DNA of 64,000 bases from Amycolatopsis thailandensis. GTDB lineage: Bacteria > Actinomycetota > Actinomycetes > Mycobacteriales > Pseudonocardiaceae. The stretch is from positions 27,153 through 91,152 of the forward strand of contig NZ_NMQT01000022.1 of the NCBI RefSeq assembly GCF_002234405.1, written 5' to 3'. This document shows positions 41,551 to 51,072 of the stretch, in pieces. The number at the start of each line of letters is the position of its first letter. Positions within the stretch are counted from its first letter, which is position 1. Below the pieces are notes generated by a model. It was not told the origin of the DNA. It saw only the letters and a program-made list of their open reading frames with translations, and searched no databases. A program made the translations under genes and the position numbers.

Positions 41551-42366
41551 TCAGCCCTTGAAGTATCCCTTGAACAGGATTTCGCTGATCCTGGTCGTGG
41601 TCTCTTGACCGGTTTCGTAGCCGTTCCGGATGACCTTGGTGTTGTTCATCAGCGCGAGGGTGTACCGCTCGTGCGGCCCGACGAAACCGACGGAATTCAT
41701 GATCCAGGAGCCGTCGTCGTTGTCGTCGGACCAGCCGTCCTTGTTGCCCGGCCGCGCGGCGGCGCCGGCACCCCAGACTCCCCATTGCTGGTTGACGTCG
41801 ACGGTGCGCATCTCGCGGACGATGTAGTCGCGGTGGTGCCGGGGCAGCTTCGTCAGGACGTAGCCGATCAGCCGGTCCAGGTCGTTCGCGGTGGTCAGGA
41901 TCCAGCCCCAGTGGTGCGGGTGCTGGTCGGTGAACCGCATGTCGGTCATGCCGTACGACGGGAACCGCTTGGCGAACTCGGCCTCCCCGCCGTACCGGGT
42001 CCACAGGGTGTGGGCGGCGGCGTCGTCGCTGGAGTTGAGCATCCGGTGGATCAGGTCACGGTCTTCGGCGGTCAGCCGGACGGCCCCGGAATCGTTGCGC
42101 AGCAACAGGTCCACGACCATGGCCAGCTTCGGGGTGGAACACGCCCAGATGAGGGCCCCGGCGGCCGCGCTCCGGTAGACGGCGCCGGTCCACCGGTCGC
42201 GGACGACGATCCCGGTGTCACCGGGCCTGCTGTCGGCGTACGCCTGGGCGCGTGCGATGCGTACCTGGAGTTCCCGGTCGAAGCGGGACGCCGCACCGGC
42301 CGGCGAGGCGGGTGTCAACGCGAGTACCGCCAGCATCGCGGTCAGGATGACGGAAAGTCTTTTCAT
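41551..42366 (-). CDS. Secreted class A beta-lactamase-like serine hydrolase
   Basis: The 271-aa product has a signal peptide (MKRLSVILTAMLAVLALTPA). The SxxK motif STPK lies in IWACSTPKLAMVVDLLLRND. MLNSSDDAAAHTLW is the SxN-like region, and KDGWSDDNDDGSWIMNSVG stands for the KTG region. These are the three catalytic motifs of class A beta-lactamases and related D-Ala-D-Ala-type hydrolases, though the second and third are not canonical, so true beta-lactam resistance cannot be inferred. Confidence 0.75.
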   Translation of the reverse strand: MKRLSVILTAMLAVLALTPASPAGAASRFDRELQVRIARAQAYADSRPGDTGIVVRDRWTGAVYRSAAAGALIWACSTPKLAMVVDLLLRNDSGAVRLTAEDRDLIHRMLNSSDDAAAHTLWTRYGGEAEFAKRFPSYGMTDMRFTDQHPHHWGWILTTANDLDRLIGYVLTKLPRHHRDYIVREMRTVDVNQQWGVWGAGAAARPGNKDGWSDDNDDGSWIMNSVGFVGPHERYTLALMNNTKVIRNGYETGQETTTRISEILFKGYFKG

Positions 42367-42608
42367 GTGTTCCCCAGGTTTCGGTATCGGTACCTCTTCG
42401 AGCCTGAAGGCGTTCGCGGGTACCGGAGGTTGTCACGACCCGGCGAACAGTGACGGCGGTCACAAAGTCGACTGATCGGCCGAGTGCTCTCGTGACCAAG
42501 GTCCCCGGCAGGATCGGAGGAGACCGGTCGGCGCCCAGGGGCGGGGCGAGGTACCTTTTGCCCGCCCAAATCCAGCGGTAAGGTCGTGAGAAAGCGACCG
42601 CGGCTGCG

Positions 42609-43655
42609 GTGGGAGAGAAATTGCTGGACATCATCGGTCTGAGCGAAATAGATGTCGAGGTCTACGATGCTTTCGCCGGCACCGGCTCGATGACCCTCGC
42701 CGAAATCCGGCAGCGAACCGGGTTGCCCAAACAGCAGCTTCTCCGGGTACTGCGCGCGCTGACCGAAAAACGTTTACTCGCCAAGCTTCCCGGCCCGGCG
42801 GAGGCGTATTCGGCGGTGCGACCGGAGATCGCTCTGGAGGCGCTGCTCCGGCAGAAGGAGCAGGAACTCGCGAGTGCGCGGCTGATCGCCGACAGGTTAC
42901 GCGAGCGATACCGGGGGACGTCCGGTGAACGCCCGGTCGATCTCATCGAGGTGATCCACGGGAACGCGCTCATCGCCGACAGGGCCGATCAGCTGCTGCG
43001 CTCGGCCGAGCAAGAGGTCGATTTCGTCGACAAACCGCCCTACGCGCAGACACCGGGTGTGCTTCACCCCGCCGAACGCGATCTCCTCGACCGGGGTGTG
43101 CGGTTCCGCGGGGTTTACGAACGCAGCGCGCTGGAATTGCACGATCTTTCGTCCGACCTCGAAGCGGGTCTCGCCCTCGGCGAAGAGGCTCGTGTGGTCA
43201 CCACGGCGCCGCTGAAGATGATCGTCGTCGACCAGCGAATCGGATTGGTGCCGCTGCGTTCCGATCTTCCCGAGGTCGGCACGGCACTGGTGATCCATCC
43301 GTGCGCGCTGCTCGACGCGCTCAGCGCTGTCTTCACTTTCCTTTGGCAGAGCGGGCTTCCGCTGTACCTGCCCGGTTCGGTCGAGCAGGCGGGCGCCGCC
43401 GCTTCCGACGACGCCCGCCTGCTCGCCTTGCTCACCACCGGGTTGCCCGACCGGAGCATCGCCAAGCAACTCGGCATGAGCTACCGGACGTTCCAGCGGC
43501 GCCTGCGCGATCTCATGACCTCTCTCGGCGCGACCACCCGGTTCCAGGCCGGGCTCCAGGTCGCCACGCGGGGCTGGGTCACCTTGCCGGGGACCCAGCA
43601 CTCGCGTGAGGAGAGTGTCAGCGAGCGAGCGGGCTCGTCTTCGCCACATCCGTGA
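42609..43655 (+). CDS. TrmB/LuxR-type transcriptional regulator
   Basis: The 348-aa frame starts with a TrmB-like winged helix (VYDAFAGTGSMTLAEIRQRT, then QQLLRVLRALTEKRLLAKLP). A sensor part of about 200 residues follows, and a LuxR-type HTH close to the C-terminus (LLALLTTGLPDRSIAKQLGM then SYRTFQRRLRDL). This N-terminal TrmB and C-terminal LuxR order is a known actinobacterial regulator type. The GTG start is chosen; a TTG four codons later has a GGGAG site and is equally possible. Its last 38 bases overlap the convergent subtilase. Confidence 0.82.
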   Translation: MGEKLLDIIGLSEIDVEVYDAFAGTGSMTLAEIRQRTGLPKQQLLRVLRALTEKRLLAKLPGPAEAYSAVRPEIALEALLRQKEQELASARLIADRLRERYRGTSGERPVDLIEVIHGNALIADRADQLLRSAEQEVDFVDKPPYAQTPGVLHPAERDLLDRGVRFRGVYERSALELHDLSSDLEAGLALGEEARVVTTAPLKMIVVDQRIGLVPLRSDLPEVGTALVIHPCALLDALSAVFTFLWQSGLPLYLPGSVEQAGAAASDDARLLALLTTGLPDRSIAKQLGMSYRTFQRRLRDLMTSLGATTRFQAGLQVATRGWVTLPGTQHSREESVSERAGSSSPHP

Positions 43656-46600
43656 GCGCGTAGGCCCGCTGGACCGTCTGCGTCACCGTGTTGCCCGAAC
43701 TGTCCCGTGCGTCCGAGCGCAGCCAGACGAAGCCGTCGGTCGCCGCGAGTCGTGGGTGATCCACCGTCACCGACCACAGCCCGGTCCCGTTCGGCCGGGC
43801 GGTCGCCGCCGTCCAGGTGCGCCCGCCGTCCGTCGAGGACGAGACCTTCAGCTGCGTCACCGGACCACCGCCGCGTGCGCCGCTGTGCGAGCCGGCGAAC
43901 ACGTCGAAGGTGTACGGACGCCCCGCCGGTGCGCGGCCGCCGAGATCCAGCGGCAGCCGTTGGTCGAGCTGGATGAGCGGCTGGAAGGAACACGCATTGC
44001 CGGAGGCGTAGCAAGAGAATCCGGCCGGTGGCGTGGCGTTGGAGCGTGCCGAGGCGAACGTCCACGACGTGTCGGTCCGTGGGGCGTTCTGGAACAGCGC
44101 TGCGCTCGGAGCTCCGATCTGCGCCTGGCCGGGCATCACGTCGGTCACGTCCAGCCGGTAGGTGGCGGGGGTCGGTGCGAGCCGGAACTCCGGGGCGAGT
44201 GCGAACGGATCGTCCAAATTGGACCGTGGGATCTCGGTCCCGTCCCGGTACAGCCGTGCCGTGGTCGCCGCGAAGTACCGCGCGTTCTCATAGGGATTCG
44301 AGTAGTGTCCGCCCGAACCGGCACCGGCCGTTCCGTCCATCCACTGCAACCCGGGGACGAACAGATCGGGATCCATGCCGCCCCGGCACATCGAGCACAG
44401 CACCGTCCAGCCGTTGGCCGTCGCCGGGTAGCGAGCCGGATGATCGGACGGCAGTTCCACCGTGCCGCTGTGCATCGGTGCGCGGAACCAGTACTCCTCC
44501 GGCCTCGACCGTTCGCCCGCGCGGTAGATGTTCTGCGCGTTCATGCTCAGCGCGGCGCGACGGCCCGCGGCGTCGGTGCCGGAAAGGGTGACGACCCGTT
44601 TCCAGACCAGCCGATCGTTCGCCGGTCCCGTGTACTCGGTCCAGGTGCCCGGAACCGGGATCTTCGTACCCTGCACCGCCTGCGTCTTCCACAGGCCGGT
44701 CGGGAAGGCGTACCAGTTCTTCTGCCCGGTCAGCCCCGGTTTCTCGGCCTGATAACCGGTCTTCGTGGCGACCAGCGAATTCTTGTCGACACGCCGGACG
44801 AGATCCTTCGGCACCCCGTTGGGGTCGAGGTAACTGAGGTTGTACAGCACGTCAGGAGCCGCGCGCACCAGCAAGCGCACCGAAACCGCGCCCGCGGTCC
44901 GCAGCGCCTCGCCTTCGTCCCAGCCGAGGGACAAGGTCGGCATCGCCGCGCTGCTGAGACCCGGAACGCTTAGTGAACCCGGTGAACCGGCGTAGGGGAT
45001 CATCGCCGCCGCACCCGCGCCTGCCACCGCGCGGGCCGCGTTCGCGATACCGGTGGAGACCGCGCTCACCGGGTCCGGTGACCCGGCGGGAACCGGGATC
45101 CTCACCAGGACGGCCTTCCCGCGGACGTCGAGACCGGCGAGATCACTCGCGCCACCCGCGCCGCCGAACACGACCGGCAGGGTTCGTTCACCGGGTGACT
45201 TCGCCGTCAACGTCGGCACGTCGTACGCGGGATTCAGCACCTTCGAGCCGCCGCCGACGACCTGCATCTCGACCGCGGTCTGGGTCAGCGTCGCACTGTC
45301 CTGCAACGAAATCGCCCCTGCCGAAGTTGCCGCCGCGGGTGTCACGCGCACCTCCCAGCCGCCTCCGCCGGACAGTCCGGCTTCGCCGACGTAACCGTTG
45401 ACGCCCGCTCCGCCGGGGATCACGCGCCTCAGCATCACCGTGCGGTCCCGCAGGTCCGTGGGAGTGGGGGTGACCAGCCCCACCGGTACGGCGCTCGCCG
45501 CGTTCAACGCGATCTCGGCCGGGGCCGAGACGGCGACCTGCGTCGAGCTCATCGCCGACCAGCGGCGCACGGCCAGCCCGCGCTCCATCGCCCAGCCCAG
45601 CGCCGAATAGCGCCCGGCGGGAACGAGCACCCGGCCGACTCCGTCGACCAAGCCGATCTGCTGGTTGACCTGGTCGAGGAACGGGTCGTTGCGGTTGCCC
45701 GCGCCGGCCGTGTCGTCGATCAGCTGGGCCGACGCGACCTGAGCCGGGCCACCCGCGGAATCCCGTACCCGGATCGTCACCGGGAACAGCTCGGCCGCGT
45801 TGTAGATGCTCACGGGCGTCCGCACGGAGCCGGTCCCGTCCGCGGTCGTGGCCACCACGGCGCCGCCGTAGACGCCCGCCACCCCTTCGCTCGGGTTCAC
45901 CGAGAGGTCGACGGTGGTGCTCGACTTCGGCGGGATCGAGAGGTTCGTCTTCGCCAGGCGCATCCCGGTACCAGGCTTGGCCACGCCGTCCCAGGGCTGC
46001 ACGGTGAGGTTCAAGTTCAGGTTCAGCGGCTGGTCCCCGGAGTTGGTGTAGGACAGCTGCCGGACGACCTGTGCCGCGCTGTTCGTCGTCCGCTCGTTAC
46101 GGCCGAAGCTCGCGACGGCGGTGCCGGTCGTCTTCTGCGAGACGGCCCGTGCGACGTCGAGAAGACCGGCTCCCTGCTCGTACCAGCGGAGGCCGACGTC
46201 CTTGGCCGTGGTGACGAGCGTGTTCTTCAGCGCCTGCCCGGTCAGTCCTGGTTGCTGCTGCAGCAGGATCGCCGCGGCACCCGCGACGTGCGGAGTCGCC
46301 ATCGAAGTGCCCGACGCCGCGGTGTAGTTGTCGTCGACCGGTTCGCCCATCGCCGTGTCCGCGGCCCGGGCGGCGACGATCCCGACGCCCGGCGCGGTGA
46401 TCTCCGGCTTGACCGAGGCGTCCCGCAGCCGCGGGCCGCGGCTGCTGAACCACGCGATCTTGTTGTCCCTGTCGACCGCGCCGACCGTGAGCGCGGACGT
46501 CGCCGCCCCCGGGGTCGTGACGGTCCGGTCGCCCGGCCCGGAGTTCCCGGACGCGACCACGAACAACGCGCCGGACTTGGCCGAAAGCGTGTCGATCTGT

Positions 46601-47676
46601 TCGCTCAACGGGTCGGCTCCATCGGTGACGCCGGCGCCGAGGCTGAGGTTCACGACCTTGGCGCCCTGTGCGACGACCCAGTCGATCCCGGCCATGACCT
46701 GTGCCGTGTCACCCTCACCGGAGGCGTCGAAAACCTTGGCCACCACCAGTTTCGCGTCCGGTGCGACACCCTTGTACCGGCCGCCCGACGCCGCGCCGGT
46801 ACCGGCGATGATCGACGCGACGTGGGTGCCATGGCCATGGCGGTCCACCGCGTCGCCTTCCCCGCTGAAGTCGGCCGAGACGGTCGTCTTGCCTGCCAGG
46901 TCGGGGTGTTTCTCGTCGATCCCGGTGTCGACCACCGCGACCGTGGACCCCTTGCCGGTCCACCCGCTCTTCCACGCCGACGGCGCACCGACCTGCGCGG
47001 TGCTCTTGTCCAGCGCCACCCGGACCTTCCTGTCCAGCCGGACCTGTGAGATCCCTTGGTTCAGAACGGGTTTCCCGCCCGGGTCGAACGCGACGAGCGA
47101 ACGCCAGAAGTCGCCCGTCCCCGCCTTCTTGACCTGTACTCCGACGCCGTTGGCGGTGACCAGCGGGGTGAGCCGCTGGGTTTGCGGGAGGCTCTTCGCC
47201 TTCGCGTCGAGCGACTGGGCGGACAGGCCCGCTCGGTCGCCGTAGCGCACGATGACGGGGATCGTGGTGCTCGCCGCGTCGTCACGCCGGTCTCCGACGA
47301 GCGTGGTGACGTTGAACAGCTCCGGGCCGAGCAATCCCTTGCCGATGAACGGAAGCGCGTCCGACGGATACACCATCAGGCCATCGGCCGTGCTCGTGAT
47401 CTGGAACGCCGGGGCAGGCCGGTCCGGCCGCACGGCCGGTTCGACCTGCGCGGTGTCATGTCCGGCGCCGTCCCGTTCGTAAGTCACGACGTCGCCGGTG
47501 AGCAACGTGACGCGATGGACGTCCGGCTGTCCGGCGACAGGCGCGGGTTCCGGTCCGGCGGCTGTCGCGGCGTTCGCGGTCACCTGTAGCGGGGAGAGGG
47601 CGACCAGTGCGGAGGCCGCCAGAATCGCCACCGGGTTTCTGGGGTGTCTCGTCAGATGAGGGGATCGGAGGAACAT
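43618..47676 (-). CDS. Large secreted S8 (subtilisin-like) serine protease
   Basis: The 1352-aa product has a signal peptide (VAILAASALVALSPLQVTAN), a propeptide, and a catalytic domain with D250 (VAVVDTGID), H282 (RHGHGTHVAS) and S458 (ASGTSMATPHVAGAAA). A long C-terminal part follows, with beta-sandwich repeats, a PA-like insertion likely (AGDLSG-like FGGAGGASDLAGLDVRGKAV) and a final Fn3-like module (PVTQLKVSSSTDGGRTWTAA). It should act outside the cell on proteins. Size and order fit large actinobacterial subtilases. Its 3' end overlaps the convergent regulator by 38 bases. Confidence 0.92.
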   Translation of the reverse strand: MFLRSPHLTRHPRNPVAILAASALVALSPLQVTANAATAAGPEPAPVAGQPDVHRVTLLTGDVVTYERDGAGHDTAQVEPAVRPDRPAPAFQITSTADGLMVYPSDALPFIGKGLLGPELFNVTTLVGDRRDDAASTTIPVIVRYGDRAGLSAQSLDAKAKSLPQTQRLTPLVTANGVGVQVKKAGTGDFWRSLVAFDPGGKPVLNQGISQVRLDRKVRVALDKSTAQVGAPSAWKSGWTGKGSTVAVVDTGIDEKHPDLAGKTTVSADFSGEGDAVDRHGHGTHVASIIAGTGAASGGRYKGVAPDAKLVVAKVFDASGEGDTAQVMAGIDWVVAQGAKVVNLSLGAGVTDGADPLSEQIDTLSAKSGALFVVASGNSGPGDRTVTTPGAATSALTVGAVDRDNKIAWFSSRGPRLRDASVKPEITAPGVGIVAARAADTAMGEPVDDNYTAASGTSMATPHVAGAAAILLQQQPGLTGQALKNTLVTTAKDVGLRWYEQGAGLLDVARAVSQKTTGTAVASFGRNERTTNSAAQVVRQLSYTNSGDQPLNLNLNLTVQPWDGVAKPGTGMRLAKTNLSIPPKSSTTVDLSVNPSEGVAGVYGGAVVATTADGTGSVRTPVSIYNAAELFPVTIRVRDSAGGPAQVASAQLIDDTAGAGNRNDPFLDQVNQQIGLVDGVGRVLVPAGRYSALGWAMERGLAVRRWSAMSSTQVAVSAPAEIALNAASAVPVGLVTPTPTDLRDRTVMLRRVIPGGAGVNGYVGEAGLSGGGGWEVRVTPAAATSAGAISLQDSATLTQTAVEMQVVGGGSKVLNPAYDVPTLTAKSPGERTLPVVFGGAGGASDLAGLDVRGKAVLVRIPVPAGSPDPVSAVSTGIANAARAVAGAGAAAMIPYAGSPGSLSVPGLSSAAMPTLSLGWDEGEALRTAGAVSVRLLVRAAPDVLYNLSYLDPNGVPKDLVRRVDKNSLVATKTGYQAEKPGLTGQKNWYAFPTGLWKTQAVQGTKIPVPGTWTEYTGPANDRLVWKRVVTLSGTDAAGRRAALSMNAQNIYRAGERSRPEEYWFRAPMHSGTVELPSDHPARYPATANGWTVLCSMCRGGMDPDLFVPGLQWMDGTAGAGSGGHYSNPYENARYFAATTARLYRDGTEIPRSNLDDPFALAPEFRLAPTPATYRLDVTDVMPGQAQIGAPSAALFQNAPRTDTSWTFASARSNATPPAGFSCYASGNACSFQPLIQLDQRLPLDLGGRAPAGRPYTFDVFAGSHSGARGGGPVTQLKVSSSTDGGRTWTAATARPNGTGLWSVTVDHPRLAATDGFVWLRSDARDSSGNTVTQTVQRAYALTDVAKTSPLAR

Positions 47677-47823
47677 CGAGCCTCACTCTCCTCGGATAGT
47701 GAGAAGCGGCCGTGGTCACGGCCGCCGCGAAGATGGAGTTTCCCGAGGATGAGGCAGGAGTTCCCGGAATGACATGTTTCTCGCTGGCGGTAAGTCGCCG
47801 TTGGCGAGATACCGCCATGGAAA

Positions 47824-47852
47824 GGCCCGGACCGCCGACGGCGGCCCGGGCC
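47824..47852. terminator. Hairpin after the first lamin-tail gene
   Basis: GGCCCGGACCGCC (47824-47836) and GGCGGCCCGGGCC (47840-47852) pair at 12 of 13 positions around a 3-base loop. It lies 19 bases after the stop of the reverse gene at 47871. Confidence 0.65.
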
Positions 47853-47870
47853 CGGTCTAGAGGGGTCGGC

Positions 47871-48500
47871 TCACTGACCCGCGCTGCGCAGCTGCAGCGA
47901 GAAGTCCTGCCGGTTGTTGTCGGTGTCGGTGCTCAGGATGTTCCGGGTGTTCGACGCGTTGAGCTGGTCGGTGGTGGCGTTCTCCGGAATCGCGGCCTGG
48001 CCTTCACGAGCGGGAAGGACCGCGTTGCTGAAGGCGACACCGTCGAGCTTCGTGCCGGCCAGGTTCTGCACCGTGACGCCACCGGTGGTCGGGATGCCTT
48101 CGACGCTCGCCAGCGTGAACGGGACGACGTTCGTCTGGTCGGCGATGGTGCCGGAGAAGTTCTGCCCGACGAGCACCACGTACTGGCCGGCGGTGCCCTT
48201 CGGCTGCAGAATCGTGCCCGCCGGCATGACGATCGTGTCGGTCAGGATGCCCGCCGGCGAGTAGATGCGGACCAGGTAGCCGCTGATGTCCTGCGGCTGG
48301 CTCGAGATGTTGCGCAGTTCGATGAACTCGTCGAGCTGGCCGTTCAGGCCGCGGGTCGAGACCTCGTTGACGACCACGGTGGACGAGACGAGCGGCGCGA
48401 CCTCGGTGCCCTCGGTCTCACCGGCCGCGTTCGCGACACCGCCCGCCATACCCATCGCCAACATCGCGAATACCGCCGAAGCGCCCAGAATTCGTCGCAC
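47871..48500 (-). CDS. Secreted lamin-tail-domain protein (larger)
   Basis: The 209-aa product has a signal peptide (VFAMLAMGMAGGVANAAGET) and a single lamin tail (LTD) immunoglobulin-like domain: VVVNEVSTRGLNGQLDEFIE, LRNISSQPQDISGYLVRIYS, ending DTDNNRQDFSLQLR. LTD domains in bacteria occur on secreted nucleases or stand alone as adhesion or nucleic-acid-binding modules. It ends with the same DTDNN..DF motif as the second LTD protein nearby. No catalytic domain is present. Confidence 0.85.
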   Translation of the reverse strand: MRRILGASAVFAMLAMGMAGGVANAAGETEGTEVAPLVSSTVVVNEVSTRGLNGQLDEFIELRNISSQPQDISGYLVRIYSPAGILTDTIVMPAGTILQPKGTAGQYVVLVGQNFSGTIADQTNVVPFTLASVEGIPTTGGVTVQNLAGTKLDGVAFSNAVLPAREGQAAIPENATTDQLNASNTRNILSTDTDNNRQDFSLQLRSAGQ

Positions 48501-48630
48501 GGGATTTTCCTTTCAACTCTTTTGTCGGGGGATTTCGCCGGACCGGAATCTGTCGCTTCCGTGCCGACCTGACAATCATCCGATGGCGGGGGTCTGGTCG
48601 GGAAGGGGCCAGTTTTCCGGTACTTTCCCG

Positions 48631-48939
48631 TCATTCGATAATTGTCCACCGGCGCTCGGGTGAGTCTTTCCTTCGCCGTCTTCTCGCGACCGCGGCCGCG
48701 AGTTCGAGCTCGCGACTGGACGTGTCCAGCACGTCGCCGAGCCATTGCCGCCAGTACGGACCGGGAATGCGTTTTCCGCGCTCCCAGCGAGAAACCTCTT
48801 CCCGGGTGACGCTGTCGTTTCCGGAGAGGGTATGCAATCTCGCGACCAGGTCACACTGTGACCAGCCTTTCGCGATTCTTTGTTCAGTGAGAAGTTCGCA
48901 CAGCGGGGTCGCGTCCCCGCGGTTGCTGTTCGCGGTCAC
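48631..48939 (-). CDS. Small XRE-type transcriptional regulator
   Basis: The 102-aa product starts at the GTG 48937-48939, with GAAAGGTG a few bases ahead. It has an XRE helix-turn-helix (LTEQRIAKGWSQCDLVARLH, then REEVSRWERGKRIPGPYWRQ) followed by a helix and a basic tail. It lies between the two lamin-tail genes on the same strand and may control them. It lacks a sensor domain. Confidence 0.75.
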   Translation of the reverse strand: MTANSNRGDATPLCELLTEQRIAKGWSQCDLVARLHTLSGNDSVTREEVSRWERGKRIPGPYWRQWLGDVLDTSSRELELAAAVARRRRRKDSPERRWTIIE

Positions 48940-48997
48940 GACCGCACCTTTCTGGTACTCGCGAGCGGATTTGAAACCGGACTGGCGAACGGGGCTC

Positions 48998-49498
48998 TCA
49001 GTCGATCGGGAGTATGCAGCCGAAGTCGGTCTTGTTGTTGTCCGTGTCGCGGCTGACGGCATCCCTCGCCTGGGCGAAACCGGGGCAGGAGACGGCGGCC
49101 TGGTTCTCGCGGCAGGGAGACGACGGCGCCCATCCGACGCTGTCGATCCGGGCTCCGCGCCGGTCCAGGAGCATCTCACCGTCCCCGACGATCGCCTCGA
49201 CGACCAGCTGCTGCACTGTTCCGCCGAAGCCCTGTCCGGTGATGAGGAAGTGTTCACCGGCGGGGATCTCGGTCCCGGCCGGCATGGTGGCCAATTCGAC
49301 GGGCGCCGCCGCGCCCGTGCACGCTTGAACGGACCAGCCGCCGATGTCGATCGTGGCGGCGCCGGTGTTGTGCAGGTCGATGTAGCCCGCCGGGCCGCCG
49401 AGTACTTCATGGATCTTGACCGACGAAGCCCGGACGGTATCCGGAGCAGGGGTTCCGGCGAGTACGAAGATCAGGAGCAGGGAACCTGGCATCGTCAT
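48998..49498 (-). CDS. Secreted lamin-tail-domain protein (smaller)
   Basis: The 166-aa product has an N-terminal signal peptide (MTMPGSLLLIFVLAGTPAPD) and an LTD domain (VKIHEVLGGPAGYIDLHNTG, GGWSVQACTGAAAPVELATM, FLITGQGFGGTVQQLVVEAI), ending DTDNNKTDFGCILPID. Four cysteines may form disulfides. It is shorter than the other LTD protein and shares its DTDNN..DF C-terminus. Confidence 0.82.
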   Translation of the reverse strand: MTMPGSLLLIFVLAGTPAPDTVRASSVKIHEVLGGPAGYIDLHNTGAATIDIGGWSVQACTGAAAPVELATMPAGTEIPAGEHFLITGQGFGGTVQQLVVEAIVGDGEMLLDRRGARIDSVGWAPSSPCRENQAAVSCPGFAQARDAVSRDTDNNKTDFGCILPID

Positions 49499-49598
49499 GA
49501 CTGCAACGCTAGAAAAACGATCTCGGCGCCACAGGATACGGCGGGTACCGAACCTGATCGGGTCTTGGTACTTCCGGTACGCCGCTCACCCGGCCGGC

Positions 49599-50300
49599 CT
49601 AGCCCCGGTACCCGGCAAGGCGGTCCGCGATGTACAACTCGCGTTCGTGCGTGCTCTCCAGCTGTGGCGGCGGGCCGCCGCCCGGCCGGAAACGCAGTGC
49701 CCGGAACAGGTCCCGCCTGCTGCCGAAGCCCAGCTTCTGGAGGATCCGGCTGACGTAGTTCTTCACCGTCTGCGTCGCGAGGTGCAGCTCTTCGGCGATC
49801 TCGTCGTTCGACCACCGGTAGAGGATCAGCGCGAGGATCTCCTCCTCCCGCCTGGTCATCACACTCGCGTACTGCACGGCTTCGGCGACCGCCGGCGGGG
49901 TTCCACCGGCTTGCAGGCACACACGCTGCCCGGCGAGGGTGGAGCGTACCGCCGACATCACCTGGCCGCGGCTGGCCGACTTGTGCACGAAGCTGTCCGC
50001 GCCCGCGTTCAGCGCCGTGGCGATGGCCGCGGGGGAGGCGTCACCGGCGAAGACCAGGACGGCCGAGTGCTCGAAGTGTTCCTTGACGAACCGGCAGATC
50101 GCGGTCCCGGCGGGCTCACCCCAGATCGACAGCTCGGTTATGACCATGTCGGGATGGCTTTTTTCGCACTGCCACAACGCTTCCGGCTCGCTCGCGGCTT
50201 CGGTCACCGCCTCCACCCCTGCCGAATCCCGCAGCAGCCTGCTGAGCGCGTATCTGATGAGGGGCTGATCGTCTACTACGAGCGTGGTGACGCGGTTCAT
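49599..50300 (-). CDS. LuxR-type response regulator with Glu at the phosphoacceptor site
   Basis: The 233-aa protein has a receiver (residues ~5-125) with the acidic pair D10-D11 (VVDDQP) and the conserved lysine in SFVHKSASRG. The usual phosphoacceptor Asp is E56 (DMVITELSIWG). A LuxR/NarL HTH follows (VMTRREEEILALILYRWSND, ATQTVKNYVSRILQKLGFGS). It is therefore an atypical receiver, possibly constitutively active or ligand-driven. It is next to the LTD genes on the same strand; no kinase is nearby. Confidence 0.88.
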   Translation of the reverse strand: MNRVTTLVVDDQPLIRYALSRLLRDSAGVEAVTEAASEPEALWQCEKSHPDMVITELSIWGEPAGTAICRFVKEHFEHSAVLVFAGDASPAAIATALNAGADSFVHKSASRGQVMSAVRSTLAGQRVCLQAGGTPPAVAEAVQYASVMTRREEEILALILYRWSNDEIAEELHLATQTVKNYVSRILQKLGFGSRRDLFRALRFRPGGGPPPQLESTHERELYIADRLAGYRG

Positions 50301-51072
50301 GGTTCCCCTTGGGGTATTTGACGGGTGCCCGGCGTGGCCCCGGGCCGTGCGGTCTGCCCGGGCCGGGCGGCGCCCGCATTCGCCGAGAACAGGGTCGCTC
50401 GCTCGGGCGATCCGTCGAACCGACCGCCGCGGCGACGTCGGTACTCATTTTTTCGTCGAATCCTCTTTCGTCGCGGTCCGGCATGGATCTTCTCGCTTCT
50501 TGTCGTGGGAGAGGACCAGCAATCGGGTGACAAGGGAGAAATGCCGCCAGGCGAGGAGGCCGGATTTGGGCCGGACGGCGGAACGGGGACAGATCGCGAA
50601 CGCGTCGTCCCGGCCATGGGGAAAGCCACCGGTGTCGTACTGTCAAGGTCCCTCCGGGGGAAGGACGATCCGATGAACGGTCTTCATCCGATACTCACGC
50701 GTCGTGAACCGGCGTTCGGCATATCCGTTCACGCCCGTTCACCGTACCGGCTTGGTTCTTCTCGTTGAAAAACCCGGCCTGATCGAATTCCGTGATCTCG
50801 TCCGATATCGTTATCGGAAAGTGCGTATCATGGCCGACCGTGCATTTACTGCACTCGGTCGGCCGAGTGTGATCGCGCGGTCGGAGCCACCACGCCGTCA
50901 GAACGGCACCGGGAAGCAGGTGGAGTCCACAGAGGACGCCCGGCCGGAGTCCGGGTCTCGTCCTCGCGGGTGAGTGTCAGTCGCGCCGCCGCGACCGGTG
51001 AGCAGGACGTGCGGCGCCCCGAACTCGCGGGTTCTCGATGTGGCCGGACTCCGTCGTCTATAAGGTCCGGGT
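50301..51072. other. 772-base intergenic region
   Basis: No gene is convincing. A forward frame at 50704-50973 (LIEFRDLVRYRYRKVRIMAD) has an unusual composition and no ribosome site. An inverted repeat GGCCGACCG (50832-50840)/CGGTCGGCC (50856-50864) may be a terminator or leader structure. The stretch near 50440-50480 and 50780-50830 is distinctly A/T-richer (CATTTTTTCG, ATATCGTTATCGG), which suggests promoters for the flanking genes. Confidence 0.4.

Noticed and set aside
50704..50973. Forward 89-codon frame
   Set aside because: No ribosome site, unusual composition, and it lies in an A/T-rich intergenic region.
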